From Aquincola sp. (GTDB taxonomy: Bacteria; Pseudomonadota; Gammaproteobacteria; Burkholderiales; Burkholderiaceae_C): a stretch of 38,104 nucleotides of DNA. The stretch is from the NCBI GenBank assembly GCA_029884035.1, contig JAOUIM010000003.1, forward strand, positions 1 through 38,104, read 5' to 3'. The notes below the pieces were generated by a model that saw only the letters and a list, made by a program, of their open reading frames with translations, was not told the origin of the DNA and made no database searches. This document shows, in pieces, positions 1 through 7,341 of the stretch (positions are counted from its first letter, which is position 1; the number at the start of each line of letters is the position of its first letter). Made by a program: the position numbers and the translations under genes.

Positions 1-36
1 GGCGGCAGCTTGTTGGTCTCGGGTGGTCTTGCTCAT
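1..36 (-). CDS. 5' end of a leftward gene, possibly isocitrate lyase (partial)
   Basis: Only the first 12 codons are inside the window: the reverse strand from 36 reads MSKTTRDQQAAA, preceded by a purine-rich stretch (GGAGCG) about 6 nt before the ATG. There is too little for a firm identification. The T-R-D-Q-Q-A-A-A pattern resembles the N-terminus of betaproteobacterial isocitrate lyases, many of which begin with a TREQQ-like stretch; this is recall-based inference. The gene is divergent from the agmatinase and shares a 292-bp AT-rich control region with it. The start is credible because of the Shine-Dalgarno-like sequence; the product is a guess. Confidence 0.4.
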   Translation of the reverse strand, partial: MSKTTRDQQAAA

Positions 37-94
37 GACGGTGCGCTCCGGGCGTTTGAACGATGACGGCATCCTACGACCAACGACCGGAAAA

Positions 95-160
95 CTCTAA
101 CTTATGTCTTATATAAGAGATATTTTGTTTTCTTTGTAAATCAATAACTTATACAATCCA
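95..160. promoter_or_regulatory. AT-rich divergent control region with perfect 12-bp palindrome
   Basis: In a very GC-rich window, 95-180 is strikingly AT-rich. It contains the perfect palindrome TCTTATATAAGA at 107-118, the form expected for a dimeric repressor such as an FCD-type GntR protein. It also carries TTATACAATC at 149-158. The palindrome lies 71 bp before the leftward ATG at 36 and 211 bp before the agmatinase ATG at 329, so the leftward gene is the more likely target. The rest of 37-328 shows no coding potential that I trust. Confidence 0.5.
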
Positions 161-328
161 TGCCGCAATATGAAAAGCTTTTGCCCTGCACAAAACGTCC
201 TTCCTGATGTTTCGACTGTTGCTTTCCGGATGGTGAAAGCTCGGTGTCGATCGCGAAATGGCGCCGACCGCCGGACGCGATCCGTATGATCCGTGCGCCC
301 AGGTGGCCCCGGCGCGCACAGACAACCC

Positions 329-1246
329 ATGACTGGCTTTGCATTTCACTCGGACAGCAGCTTCCTCAAAGCCGGCCGGGCCGAGCAACAGGCCTATGCG
401 GTGGCGGGCGTCGCCTGGGACGGCGCCACGACCAACCGCCCGGGCGCCCGATTCGGCCCGCGCGCGATCCGCGAGGCCAGCCACATGCTTTGCGACGGAA
501 TGCACCCGTATTTCGATGTTGCCCCCGGGGCTCGACTCGGCGACGCCGGCGACCTGAGCCTGCCCAACACGAGCCTCACAGCGATGCGCGAAGCGCTGGC
601 CGCACAGGTCGGCCCGCTGCTTGCCCGCCACCACATGGCCTGGCTGGGTGGCGACCACTCGATCACATTGCCGCTGCTGCGGGCCTACAGGGCGCACCTG
701 GACCGGCCTGTCGCGGTGCTGCACTTCGACGCGCACTGCGACACCTGGCGCGACCATTTCGGCGAGCCGAGCGGTCACGGCACGTGGGTCTACGAAGCCA
801 TCCGCGAGAGCCTCGTCGTCAAGGAGTGCTTCGTGCAGATCGGAATCCGTTCGTCCGCAGCGCGCGACGCACGCGAATACGTGCGCGAGCAGGGTGGCGC
901 GATCCACACCGCACGCGAACTGCGGGGCCGTGAGAGCCCCGCGCAACTCGCCTCGGTGATCGACGACCTGCGTCAGCGTCTGGCGACGCATGGACAGCCC
1001 CCTCTGTACATCAGCCTCGACATCGATTGCCTGGACCCGGCATTTGCGCCGGGCACCGGGACGCCGGAGCCGGGCGGGCTGACCACCAACCAGGTGCTGT
1101 CGCTGCTCGAAGCGGCCGGTACGCTGCCCTGCGTGGGGATGGATTGCGTCGAGGTGGCGCCGCCATACGACCACGCCGAGCTCACCAGTTACGCGGCGGC
1201 CCAATTCGTATGGACCTACCTGTGCGCGCAAATGTCACATCGGTGA
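329..1246 (+). CDS. speB: Agmatinase (ureohydrolase family)
   Basis: Predicted to hydrolyse agmatine to putrescine and urea in the cytoplasm, so it supplies putrescine to the polyamine genes downstream. The 305-residue product has the length and all metal-site motifs of the arginase/agmatinase fold: GGDHS at residues 107-111, DAHCD at 134-138, and SLDIDCLDP at 229-237 with Asp231 and Asp233, followed by APGTGTPEPGG. These provide the ligands for the two Mn ions. The start at 329 is preferred over the longer frame from 293 because family alignment begins at MTGFAFH. Related members of the family act on other guanidino compounds (guanidinobutyrate, guanidinopropionate), so the exact substrate is inferred from the polyamine context. 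Confidence 0.85.
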   Translation: MTGFAFHSDSSFLKAGRAEQQAYAVAGVAWDGATTNRPGARFGPRAIREASHMLCDGMHPYFDVAPGARLGDAGDLSLPNTSLTAMREALAAQVGPLLARHHMAWLGGDHSITLPLLRAYRAHLDRPVAVLHFDAHCDTWRDHFGEPSGHGTWVYEAIRESLVVKECFVQIGIRSSAARDAREYVREQGGAIHTARELRGRESPAQLASVIDDLRQRLATHGQPPLYISLDIDCLDPAFAPGTGTPEPGGLTTNQVLSLLEAAGTLPCVGMDCVEVAPPYDHAELTSYAAAQFVWTYLCAQMSHR

Positions 1247-1323
1247 TGAGCCTGGCTTGACGGCGAGCAAGCCCCACGAGACAGCTCGATCGAGAATCGC
1301 GCCAATCCAATGGAGTTGTCGCC

Positions 1324-1860
1324 ATGGCTGCAAGACGCGTCCGCCCTGCCCGCCCCCCCCTCATGCCGCTGCCGCTGGCGCATGAGTTCGACGCCCTCGA
1401 CCAGACACATGCCGACGTGCTGCAGCACCTGCGCCAACTCGAGGCACTGATCAACCGGCTCGAGAGCATCGGTGCCGACGACAGCGCGCGCGACACCGCC
1501 CGTGTGATCCGCGACTTCTTCGACCGCAACGCCCGTCACCATCACGCAGAGGAAGAACGGGTCGTGTTCCCGCCGCTGCTGGCCAGTGGCAATGCCGAGC
1601 TGGTCCAGCACGTGCAGCGCCTGCAACAGGACCACGGATGGCTCGAGGAGGACTGGCACGAACTGCAGCCGCAGCTCGACGCGATCGCCAATGGCATGGG
1701 CACGATCGAGCCCGAGCTGATTCGCGAGGCCGTCACCGTGTTCGGAGCGCTGTACCTCGAACACATCGCGCTCGAGGAGTCCCTGATCTACCCCGAGGCG
1801 AAGCGACGCATGGAAGCCCAGGCGGCCGGCGAGCGCGGGCGTTCGAACGGCAGCAGCTGA
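1324..1860 (+). CDS. Hemerythrin-like HHE domain protein
   Basis: A 178-residue all-helical protein with the His/Glu pattern of a hemerythrin or HHE cation-binding domain: HEFDALDQTH near residues 21-30, HHHAEEE near 73-79, LQQDHGWLEEDW near 100-111, and EHIALEESLIYPEA near 141-154. These ligands would hold a di-iron site that binds oxygen or senses redox state or nitric oxide. GGAG at 1311-1314 fits the ATG at 1324. It follows agmatinase by 77 bp on the same strand and could be co-transcribed, but nothing else ties it to polyamines. The N-terminus is Arg/Pro-rich (residues 4-17), with no signal peptide. The family is secure; the role is unknown. Confidence 0.8.
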   Translation: MAARRVRPARPPLMPLPLAHEFDALDQTHADVLQHLRQLEALINRLESIGADDSARDTARVIRDFFDRNARHHHAEEERVVFPPLLASGNAELVQHVQRLQQDHGWLEEDWHELQPQLDAIANGMGTIEPELIREAVTVFGALYLEHIALEESLIYPEAKRRMEAQAAGERGRSNGSS

Positions 1861-1880
1861 GGCCCCCTCCGGGCGGCTCA
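1858..1880. terminator. Imperfect inverted repeat between convergent stop codons
   Basis: An inverted repeat begins with the TGA stop of the hemerythrin gene and ends with the complement of the TGA stop of the Lrp gene. The outer 4 bp (TGAG/CTCA) and an inner C-rich/G-rich stem pair with two mismatches around a TCC loop. It is strong in GC but has no T-tract, so it is at best a weak or Rho-assisted bidirectional terminator. Confidence 0.35.
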
Positions 1881-2366
1881 GCCTGGTGTCAGGGCCAGTG
1901 CGGTCGTCTTCTTGACGGTGCGCAGGACGAGCATCGAGTTCGTTCGGGCCACGCCGGGCAGGCGCATCAGCACCTCGGTGTGGAATTGCTCCAGGTCTTC
2001 GGCGTCGCGGTAGGCGAAACGGATCAGGTAGTCGTTGGCGCCCGCGACGTAGTAGCAGTCCAGGATGCGCGGTTCGCTGCGCACCGCTTGCTCGAACAGA
2101 TCCAGCGCGTCGTTGCTCATCGTCTCGAGGTTGATGATCGTGAAGCTCGTGCCGTGCGCACCGACGGCTTTCGGGTTGAGCAGCGCCGCGTACTGGGCGA
2201 TGACGCCGGAGTCCTCGAGTTGCTTGACGCGACGCAAGCACGCCGATGGCGACAGGTGAACGCGCTGCGCGAGATCGAGGTTCGTAAGCCGGCCATCGGC
2301 CTGCAAAGCCTCGAGAATGGCCACGTCGATCGCATCAAGTTGCGCGCTCGTTTTCTTGGATGGCAT
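1878..2366 (-). CDS. Lrp/AsnC-family transcriptional regulator
   Basis: This 162-residue protein has the usual Lrp layout: an N-terminal winged helix-turn-helix (residues about 8-60, with LDAIDVAILEALQADGR and the recognition segment LSPSACLRRVKQLE) and a C-terminal RAM ligand-binding domain (about 70-150, including YYVAGANDYLIRF). Proteins of this family bind amino acids and control catabolism or transport genes, often divergently. It is divergent from the omega-aminotransferase gene with 152 bp between the starts, so that gene and the Puu genes behind it are its likely targets. No clear Shine-Dalgarno sequence precedes the ATG at 2366. The ligand is unknown; an amino acid or omega-amino acid is plausible. 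Confidence 0.85.
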   Translation of the reverse strand: MPSKKTSAQLDAIDVAILEALQADGRLTNLDLAQRVHLSPSACLRRVKQLEDSGVIAQYAALLNPKAVGAHGTSFTIINLETMSNDALDLFEQAVRSEPRILDCYYVAGANDYLIRFAYRDAEDLEQFHTEVLMRLPGVARTNSMLVLRTVKKTTALALTPG

Positions 2367-2429
2367 TAAGTTGCGTCTATCGTGTCTTTGACCGCATCAT
2401 ATGCCAAGGCAACGGGTATGCCCTCGTCG

Positions 2430-2470
2430 ATTGCGCAAGCACATTGCGCGCGCCCCTGCCTAGACTCCCC
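2430..2470 (+). promoter_or_regulatory. Candidate promoter/operator before the aminotransferase
   Basis: The 152-bp gap between the Lrp gene and the aminotransferase contains ATTGCGC twice (2430-2436 and 2443-2449), followed by CCTAGACTCCCC at 2459-2470. The CCTAGACT box recurs before potF (8781-8793), each time about 50 nt before the start codon, so TAGACT may be a shared -10 element (4 of 6 matches to TATAAT). The repeated ATTGCGC could be regulator half-sites. No convincing -35 hexamer is visible. Confidence 0.3.
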
Positions 2471-2518
2471 AACCGTACGGGGCGACACTGCCACATCCCC
2501 CAATGCATGGAGATAGCC

Positions 2519-3826
2519 ATGGCCGAGCGCATGGACGCCTACTGGATGCCCTTCACCGCCAACCGCCAGTTCAAGAAGGCGCCTCGCCTGCTGGCCAGAA
2601 GCGACGGCATGTACTACTGGACACCAGAGGGCCGCCAGGTGCTCGACGGCGTGGCCGGGCTGTGGTGCGTCAACGCGGGCCACGCACGGCCCAAGATCGT
2701 GCAGGCGATCGCCGCGCAGGCCGCCGAGATGGACTACGCACCACCGTTCCAGATGGGGCACCCCAAGGCCTTCGCGCTGGCCGAAGCGGTGGCCAAGATC
2801 GCACCGGCGGGAATGAACAAGGTGTTCTTCACCAACTCGGGCTCCGAGTCGGTGGAGACGGCGCTGAAGATGGCCATCGCCTACCACCGCGTGCGCGGTG
2901 AGGCCTCGCGCACGCGCCTGATCGGCCGCGAGCGCGGCTACCACGGCGTCAACTTCGGCGGCATCTCGGTCGGCGGCATGGTCGCCAACCGCAAGATGTT
3001 CGGTTCGCTGCTCGCCGGCGTGGACCACATCCGGCACACCCATGACCTGGCGAAGAATGCCTTCTCGGTCGGTGTGCCCGAGCACGGCGCGGAGCTTGCA
3101 GACGACCTGGAGCGCCTGGTCGCACTTCACGACGCGAGCACGATCGCCGCGGTGATCGTCGAGCCGATCGCAGGCTCCACCGGCGTGCTGCTACCGCCCA
3201 AGGGCTACCTGGAGCGGCTGCGCGCGATCTGCGACAAGCACGGCATCTTGCTGATCTTCGACGAGGTCATCACCGGCTTCGGCCGCACCGGCCAGCCGTT
3301 CGCGGCGCAGACCTTCGGCGTGACGCCGGACATGATCACCTGCGCCAAGGGCATCACCAACGGTGCCGTGCCGATGGGAGCGGTGATCTGCAAGCAGGGC
3401 CTGTACGACGCCTTCATGCAGGGCCCCGAGCACCTGATCGAGTTCTTTCACGGCTACACCTACTCCGCGCACCCGCTGGCCTGTGCCGCTGGCCTGGCCA
3501 CGCTCGAGACCTATGCCGACGAGGGCCTGCTCACGCGCGCCGCGCAGATGCAGGGCACCTTCGCCGACGCGGTGCATTCGATGAAAGGCCTGCCCAACGT
3601 GATCGACGTGCGCAACTTCGGCCTGGTGGCTGGCATCGAACTGGCGCCGATCGCCGGCCAGCCGACCAAGCGCGCCTTCGACGTCTTCCTCGAGTGCTGG
3701 GACAAGGGCCTGCTGATCCGCACCACCGGCGACATCATCGCGCTGTCGCCCCCGCTGATCATCGAGAAGTCGCACATCGAGCGCATCGTCGAGACCCTCG
3801 CGGCCGCCATCAAACGGCAGGCCTGA
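2519..3826 (+). CDS. Omega-amino acid:pyruvate class III aminotransferase
   Basis: A PLP enzyme expected to move an omega-amino group (beta-alanine, GABA or a related amine) to pyruvate. The 435-residue product follows the Pseudomonas beta-alanine/omega-amino acid:pyruvate transaminase pattern throughout: DAYWMPFTANR near the N-terminus, GLWCVNAGH, FTNSGSES, RGYHGVN, FDEVITGFGRTG, and the Schiff-base Lys277 in CAKGITNGAVPMGAV. The start at 2519 is chosen because GGAG at 2509-2512 sits 6 nt before it; a longer open frame upstream is not family-like. It is divergent from the Lrp gene and precedes puuB by 48 bp. It may use the amino end-products of polyamine breakdown (GABA or beta-alanine). The family is secure, the substrate is not. 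Confidence 0.85.
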   Translation: MAERMDAYWMPFTANRQFKKAPRLLARSDGMYYWTPEGRQVLDGVAGLWCVNAGHARPKIVQAIAAQAAEMDYAPPFQMGHPKAFALAEAVAKIAPAGMNKVFFTNSGSESVETALKMAIAYHRVRGEASRTRLIGRERGYHGVNFGGISVGGMVANRKMFGSLLAGVDHIRHTHDLAKNAFSVGVPEHGAELADDLERLVALHDASTIAAVIVEPIAGSTGVLLPPKGYLERLRAICDKHGILLIFDEVITGFGRTGQPFAAQTFGVTPDMITCAKGITNGAVPMGAVICKQGLYDAFMQGPEHLIEFFHGYTYSAHPLACAAGLATLETYADEGLLTRAAQMQGTFADAVHSMKGLPNVIDVRNFGLVAGIELAPIAGQPTKRAFDVFLECWDKGLLIRTTGDIIALSPPLIIEKSHIERIVETLAAAIKRQA

Positions 3827-3874
3827 CAGCTCCACGGCCCACGACCCTGAAGGACGCTGCCTAGCGCATACCTC

Positions 3875-5197
3875 ATGCCCTTCCTAGAAACCGATCGCGA
3901 ACTGGCGCGGCACTCCTACTACGCCGCGACAGCCCCGCGCCAACAGGCCTGGCCCGCATTGGCTCCCGGCGCACATCGCTGCGACGTGGCGGTCGTCGGG
4001 GCGGGATTCGCGGGGCTCACGGCGGCGATCGAATTGCGGCAGCGCGGCCTAGACGTCGTGCTGCTCGAGGGGCAGGAAGTGGGTTCCGGAGCAAGCGGCC
4101 GCAACGGCGGGCAGGCGATCTACGGGCTGGCCTGCGACATCGCGGCGATCGAGGGCGAACTTGGGCTCGATGACGCGCGCCGCGTGTTCGCGATGACGCT
4201 CGAGGCCGTCGACGACATGCGCCGGCGAATCCGGGAATTCGGGATCGACTGCGACTGGCGCGACGGTCACCTGGCCGTGGCCACGAGCGCGCGAAAGGCG
4301 CGGGCCTTGCACGACGAGGTGGAACAGCACGCGACCCGCTACGACCACCCCATGACATGGATCGAGCGCGCGGACCTTCCGCAGTGGATCGCGAGTCCGC
4401 GCTACGTGGCCGGTGCACACGATACGCGCTCGGGTCACCTGCATCCGCTGCGGTACGCGCTGGGTCTCGCCCGCGCCGCCGATGCGATGGGCGTTCGCGT
4501 TCACGAAGGCAGTGTGGTGTCGCGCATTGCGCGTGACGGCGATGGCGTCACACTCACGACCACAGCCGCAGCGAGCCTGCATGCGCGGCACGTGCTGCTC
4601 GCCGGCAACGTATACCTCGATGCACTGGCGCCAGCGCTGGCCCCCCGGCTCGGCGCGCGCGTCATGCCGGTGGGCACCTATATCGTGTCTTCGCGGGCGC
4701 TCGCGCCCGAGCAGGCAAAGGCACTGATCCCCTGCGGCGCCGCGGTATGCGACAACAACTTCGTTCTCGATTACTTTCGCACCACGGCCGACCATCGCAT
4801 GCTGTACGGCGGGCGCGTCAGCTACAGCACGCGCACCCCGATGAGCGTGGCAGGATCGATGGTCGCCCGCATGACGAAGACCTTCCCGCAGCTGCGCGGC
4901 GTCGAGGCCGAATTCGCCTGGGGCGGATTCGTCGACATCTCGATGAGCAGGGCACCCGATTTCGGCCGCCTGGCCGAATACGGCGACCGCGTCTACTACT
5001 TGCAGGGGTTCTCCGGCCACGGCGTGGCGCTGACCGGGCTGGCGGGCAAGCTGGTGGCCGAGGCGATCGCCGGTGACGCCACGCGCTTCGACGTGTTCGC
5101 GCGACTCCAGCACCATGCCTTCCCCGGAGGCCGCGCACTGCGCACTCCCGCCCTGGTGCTGGGGATGGCGTATTACCGATTGAAGGACCTGTTGTGA
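3875..5197 (+). CDS. puuB: Gamma-glutamylputrescine oxidoreductase (FAD)
   Basis: Expected to oxidise gamma-glutamylputrescine to gamma-glutamyl-gamma-aminobutyraldehyde with FAD and oxygen, the second step of the Puu pathway. The 440-residue protein is a DAO-fold flavoenzyme. The dinucleotide-binding glycines are VGAGFAGLTAA at residues 41-51, and SGASGRNGGQ at 71-80 is typical of PuuB-like oxidases. A C-terminal FAD segment, YLQGFSGHGVALTGLAGK, is near 375-392. It overlaps puuD by 4 bp and is followed by puuA, which fixes its pathway. The ribosome site is weak (GAAGGA lies about 20 nt upstream), so the start is less certain than the function. Confidence 0.87.
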   Translation: MPFLETDRELARHSYYAATAPRQQAWPALAPGAHRCDVAVVGAGFAGLTAAIELRQRGLDVVLLEGQEVGSGASGRNGGQAIYGLACDIAAIEGELGLDDARRVFAMTLEAVDDMRRRIREFGIDCDWRDGHLAVATSARKARALHDEVEQHATRYDHPMTWIERADLPQWIASPRYVAGAHDTRSGHLHPLRYALGLARAADAMGVRVHEGSVVSRIARDGDGVTLTTTAAASLHARHVLLAGNVYLDALAPALAPRLGARVMPVGTYIVSSRALAPEQAKALIPCGAAVCDNNFVLDYFRTTADHRMLYGGRVSYSTRTPMSVAGSMVARMTKTFPQLRGVEAEFAWGGFVDISMSRAPDFGRLAEYGDRVYYLQGFSGHGVALTGLAGKLVAEAIAGDATRFDVFARLQHHAFPGGRALRTPALVLGMAYYRLKDLL

Positions 5198-5958
5198 GCC
5201 CCACCAAACCCGTGGTGCTGGTGCCCGCATGCAACAAGTTGGTGGGCAGGCATCCCTTCCATATCGCCGGCAAGAAGTACATCGACGCGGTGCGCCTGGC
5301 AGGCTGCCAGCCGCTGGTCGTGCCGGCGGCCACGGTCGACGAACTCGATCCGCTGCTCGACCTGGCCGACGGCGTGCTGCTGACCGGCTCGCCATCGAAC
5401 GTGCACCCGAACCACTTCGACGAGCCCGTGCAGGACCCCGACCTGCCGCTCGATTCCGATCGCGACGCGTGGACGCTGCCGCTCGTTCCCAGGGCGCTCG
5501 CACGCGGCGTGCCGTTCTTCGCGATCTGCCGCGGCGCGCAGGAGACGAACGTCGCGCTCGGAGGCAGCCTGCACCAGGCCGTCCACGAGATCGAGGGCCA
5601 CATGGATCATCGCGACAACGACGACGATCCGGTCGAGGTCCAGTACGGACCCGCGCACCCGGTCGATGCGACGCCCGGTGGCGTGCTCGCCGGCATCGTC
5701 GGCAGCACGCGCTTCGAGGTGAACTCCTTGCATGGCCAGGCTGTCAAGCGCCTGGCAGACGGACTCGTCGTCGAGGCGCGCGCGCCCGATGGCGTGATCG
5801 AAGCCTTCTCCAAGCCCGACGCGCCGGGCTTCAACCTCGCGGTGCAATGGCACCCCGAATGGCAGGCCGCCACCAATCCGGTGTCGATGCGCCTGCTGCG
5901 CGCCTTCGGCCAGGCCTGCGCGGCCTTCCGAGAGCGCAAACCACACAACCCAAGGTGA
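5194..5958 (+). CDS. puuD: Gamma-glutamyl-GABA hydrolase (class I amidotransferase fold)
   Basis: Expected to release GABA and glutamate from gamma-glutamyl-GABA, the last Puu step. The 254-residue product is a class I glutamine-amidotransferase-like hydrolase with nucleophile Cys112 in FFAICRGAQE and the partner His220/Glu222 in QWHPEW. GSPSNVHPNHF near residues 65-75 is typical of PuuD. Translation starts at a GTG inside the puuB stop region (GTGA, 4-bp overlap), indicating translational coupling. puuA follows after 4 bp. All catalytic residues are present. Confidence 0.9.
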   Translation: MSPTKPVVLVPACNKLVGRHPFHIAGKKYIDAVRLAGCQPLVVPAATVDELDPLLDLADGVLLTGSPSNVHPNHFDEPVQDPDLPLDSDRDAWTLPLVPRALARGVPFFAICRGAQETNVALGGSLHQAVHEIEGHMDHRDNDDDPVEVQYGPAHPVDATPGGVLAGIVGSTRFEVNSLHGQAVKRLADGLVVEARAPDGVIEAFSKPDAPGFNLAVQWHPEWQAATNPVSMRLLRAFGQACAAFRERKPHNPR

Positions 5959-5962
5959 TCCC

Positions 5963-7330
5963 ATGGTCGGAAGAGAGCTGTTCAACTTCAGCGAGCTGGA
6001 AAGCTGGCTCAACCAGCGCAGAGTGACCGAGATCGAGTGCCTCGTGCCCGACTTGACCGGCGTCGCGCGCGGCAAGATCCTGCCGCGTGAAAAGTTCACC
6101 GAGGACCGCGGCATGCGCCTGCCCGAGGTGGTCGTGGCCATGGGCGTGACCGGCGTGTTCCCGGAGGAAGGGCCGTATTACGACGTCATCACGCCGACCG
6201 ATCGCGACATGCACCTGCGCCCCGACCCGAGCACGGTGCGCATCGTGCCGTGGGCGGTCGACCCGACGGCGCAGGTGATCCATGACTGCTACGACCGCGA
6301 CGGCGTGCTCGTGCCCTATGCCCCGCGCTCGGTGCTGCGGCGGGTGTGCGGCCTGTTCGATGACAAGGGCTGGGACCCGGTGGTCGCGCCTGAGCTCGAG
6401 TTCTACCTCGTCGCGCGCAACACGGACCCCGACGTGCCGCTCAAGCCGCCGGTGGGCCGCAGCGGCCGCAGCGAGACCTCGCGCCAGGCCTATTCGATCG
6501 ACGCGGTCAACGAGTTCGACCCGCTGTTCGAGGACGTCTACCACTACTGCGACAAGATGGAGCTCAACGTCGATACGCTGATCCACGAGATCGGCGCGGG
6601 GCAGATGGAGATCAACTTCTTCCACGCCCACCCACTTGGCCTGGCCGACGAGGTCTTCCTGTTCAAGCGCACGGTGCGCGAGGCGGCGCTGCGGCACGAC
6701 ATGTTCGCGACATTCATGGCCAAGCCGATTGCCGGCGAGCCGGGCAGCGCGATGCACGTGCACCAGAGCGTGATCGACAAGGCCACCGGACGAAACATCT
6801 TCAGCAACGAGGACGGAACGCCTAGCAAGGAGTTCTTCTGGTACATCGGCGGCCTGCAGCGCTATGTGCCCGCGGCGATGGCGCTGTTCGCGCCCTATGT
6901 CAACAGCTACCGTCGCCTGGCCCGCTTCACCGCCGCGCCCATCAACATACAGTGGGGCACCGACAACCGAACCGTGGGCATCCGCAGCCCAGTCGCGCCA
7001 CCAGCGGCCCGCCGCATCGAGAACCGCGTGATCGGCGCAGATGCCAACCCCTACGTGGCGCTCGCGGCCACGCTGGCGTGCGGCTGGCTGGGCATCCAGA
7101 ACCGCATCGAACCGTCGCCCGAATGCAAGGGTGACGCCTATCTCGGCGAATACCAGCTGCCGCGCAGCCTGGGCGAGGCGCTCACCGCGCTGCGCAACGA
7201 GACGGACCTGGCCGAAGTCCTCGGCAAGGACTTCGTGACCGTCTACACCGAGATCAAGGAAGTCGAGTACGCCGAATTCATGAAGGTGATCTCGCCGTGG
7301 GAGCGGGAACACCTCTTGCTCCACGTCTGA
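5963..7330 (+). CDS. puuA: Gamma-glutamylputrescine synthetase (glutamine synthetase family)
   Basis: Expected to use ATP to join glutamate to putrescine, the first Puu step. The 455-residue protein has the glutamine synthetase fold: an N-terminal beta-grasp domain with LVPDLTGVARGK near residues 28-40, and a catalytic domain with PELEFYL near 142, GAGQMEINFFHAHPLG near 212-227, GEPGSAMHVHQS near 258, the WGTDNRTVG segment near 332, and the IENRVIGADANPYVA glutamate-site loop near 353. The absent adenylylation-type C-terminal extension fits PuuA rather than GlnA. AAGGTGA at 5952-5958 is a good ribosome site. It lies directly after puuD and before an aminotransferase. A second GS-like ligase lies at 17077. 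Confidence 0.88.
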   Translation: MVGRELFNFSELESWLNQRRVTEIECLVPDLTGVARGKILPREKFTEDRGMRLPEVVVAMGVTGVFPEEGPYYDVITPTDRDMHLRPDPSTVRIVPWAVDPTAQVIHDCYDRDGVLVPYAPRSVLRRVCGLFDDKGWDPVVAPELEFYLVARNTDPDVPLKPPVGRSGRSETSRQAYSIDAVNEFDPLFEDVYHYCDKMELNVDTLIHEIGAGQMEINFFHAHPLGLADEVFLFKRTVREAALRHDMFATFMAKPIAGEPGSAMHVHQSVIDKATGRNIFSNEDGTPSKEFFWYIGGLQRYVPAAMALFAPYVNSYRRLARFTAAPINIQWGTDNRTVGIRSPVAPPAARRIENRVIGADANPYVALAATLACGWLGIQNRIEPSPECKGDAYLGEYQLPRSLGEALTALRNETDLAEVLGKDFVTVYTEIKEVEYAEFMKVISPWEREHLLLHV

Positions 7331-7341
7331 AGGATCCATCC

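Noticed and set aside
149..1231. Long open frame on the reverse strand opposite agmatinase
   Set aside because: It is the codon-shadow of the + strand gene, has no family similarity, and is explained by high GC at third positions.
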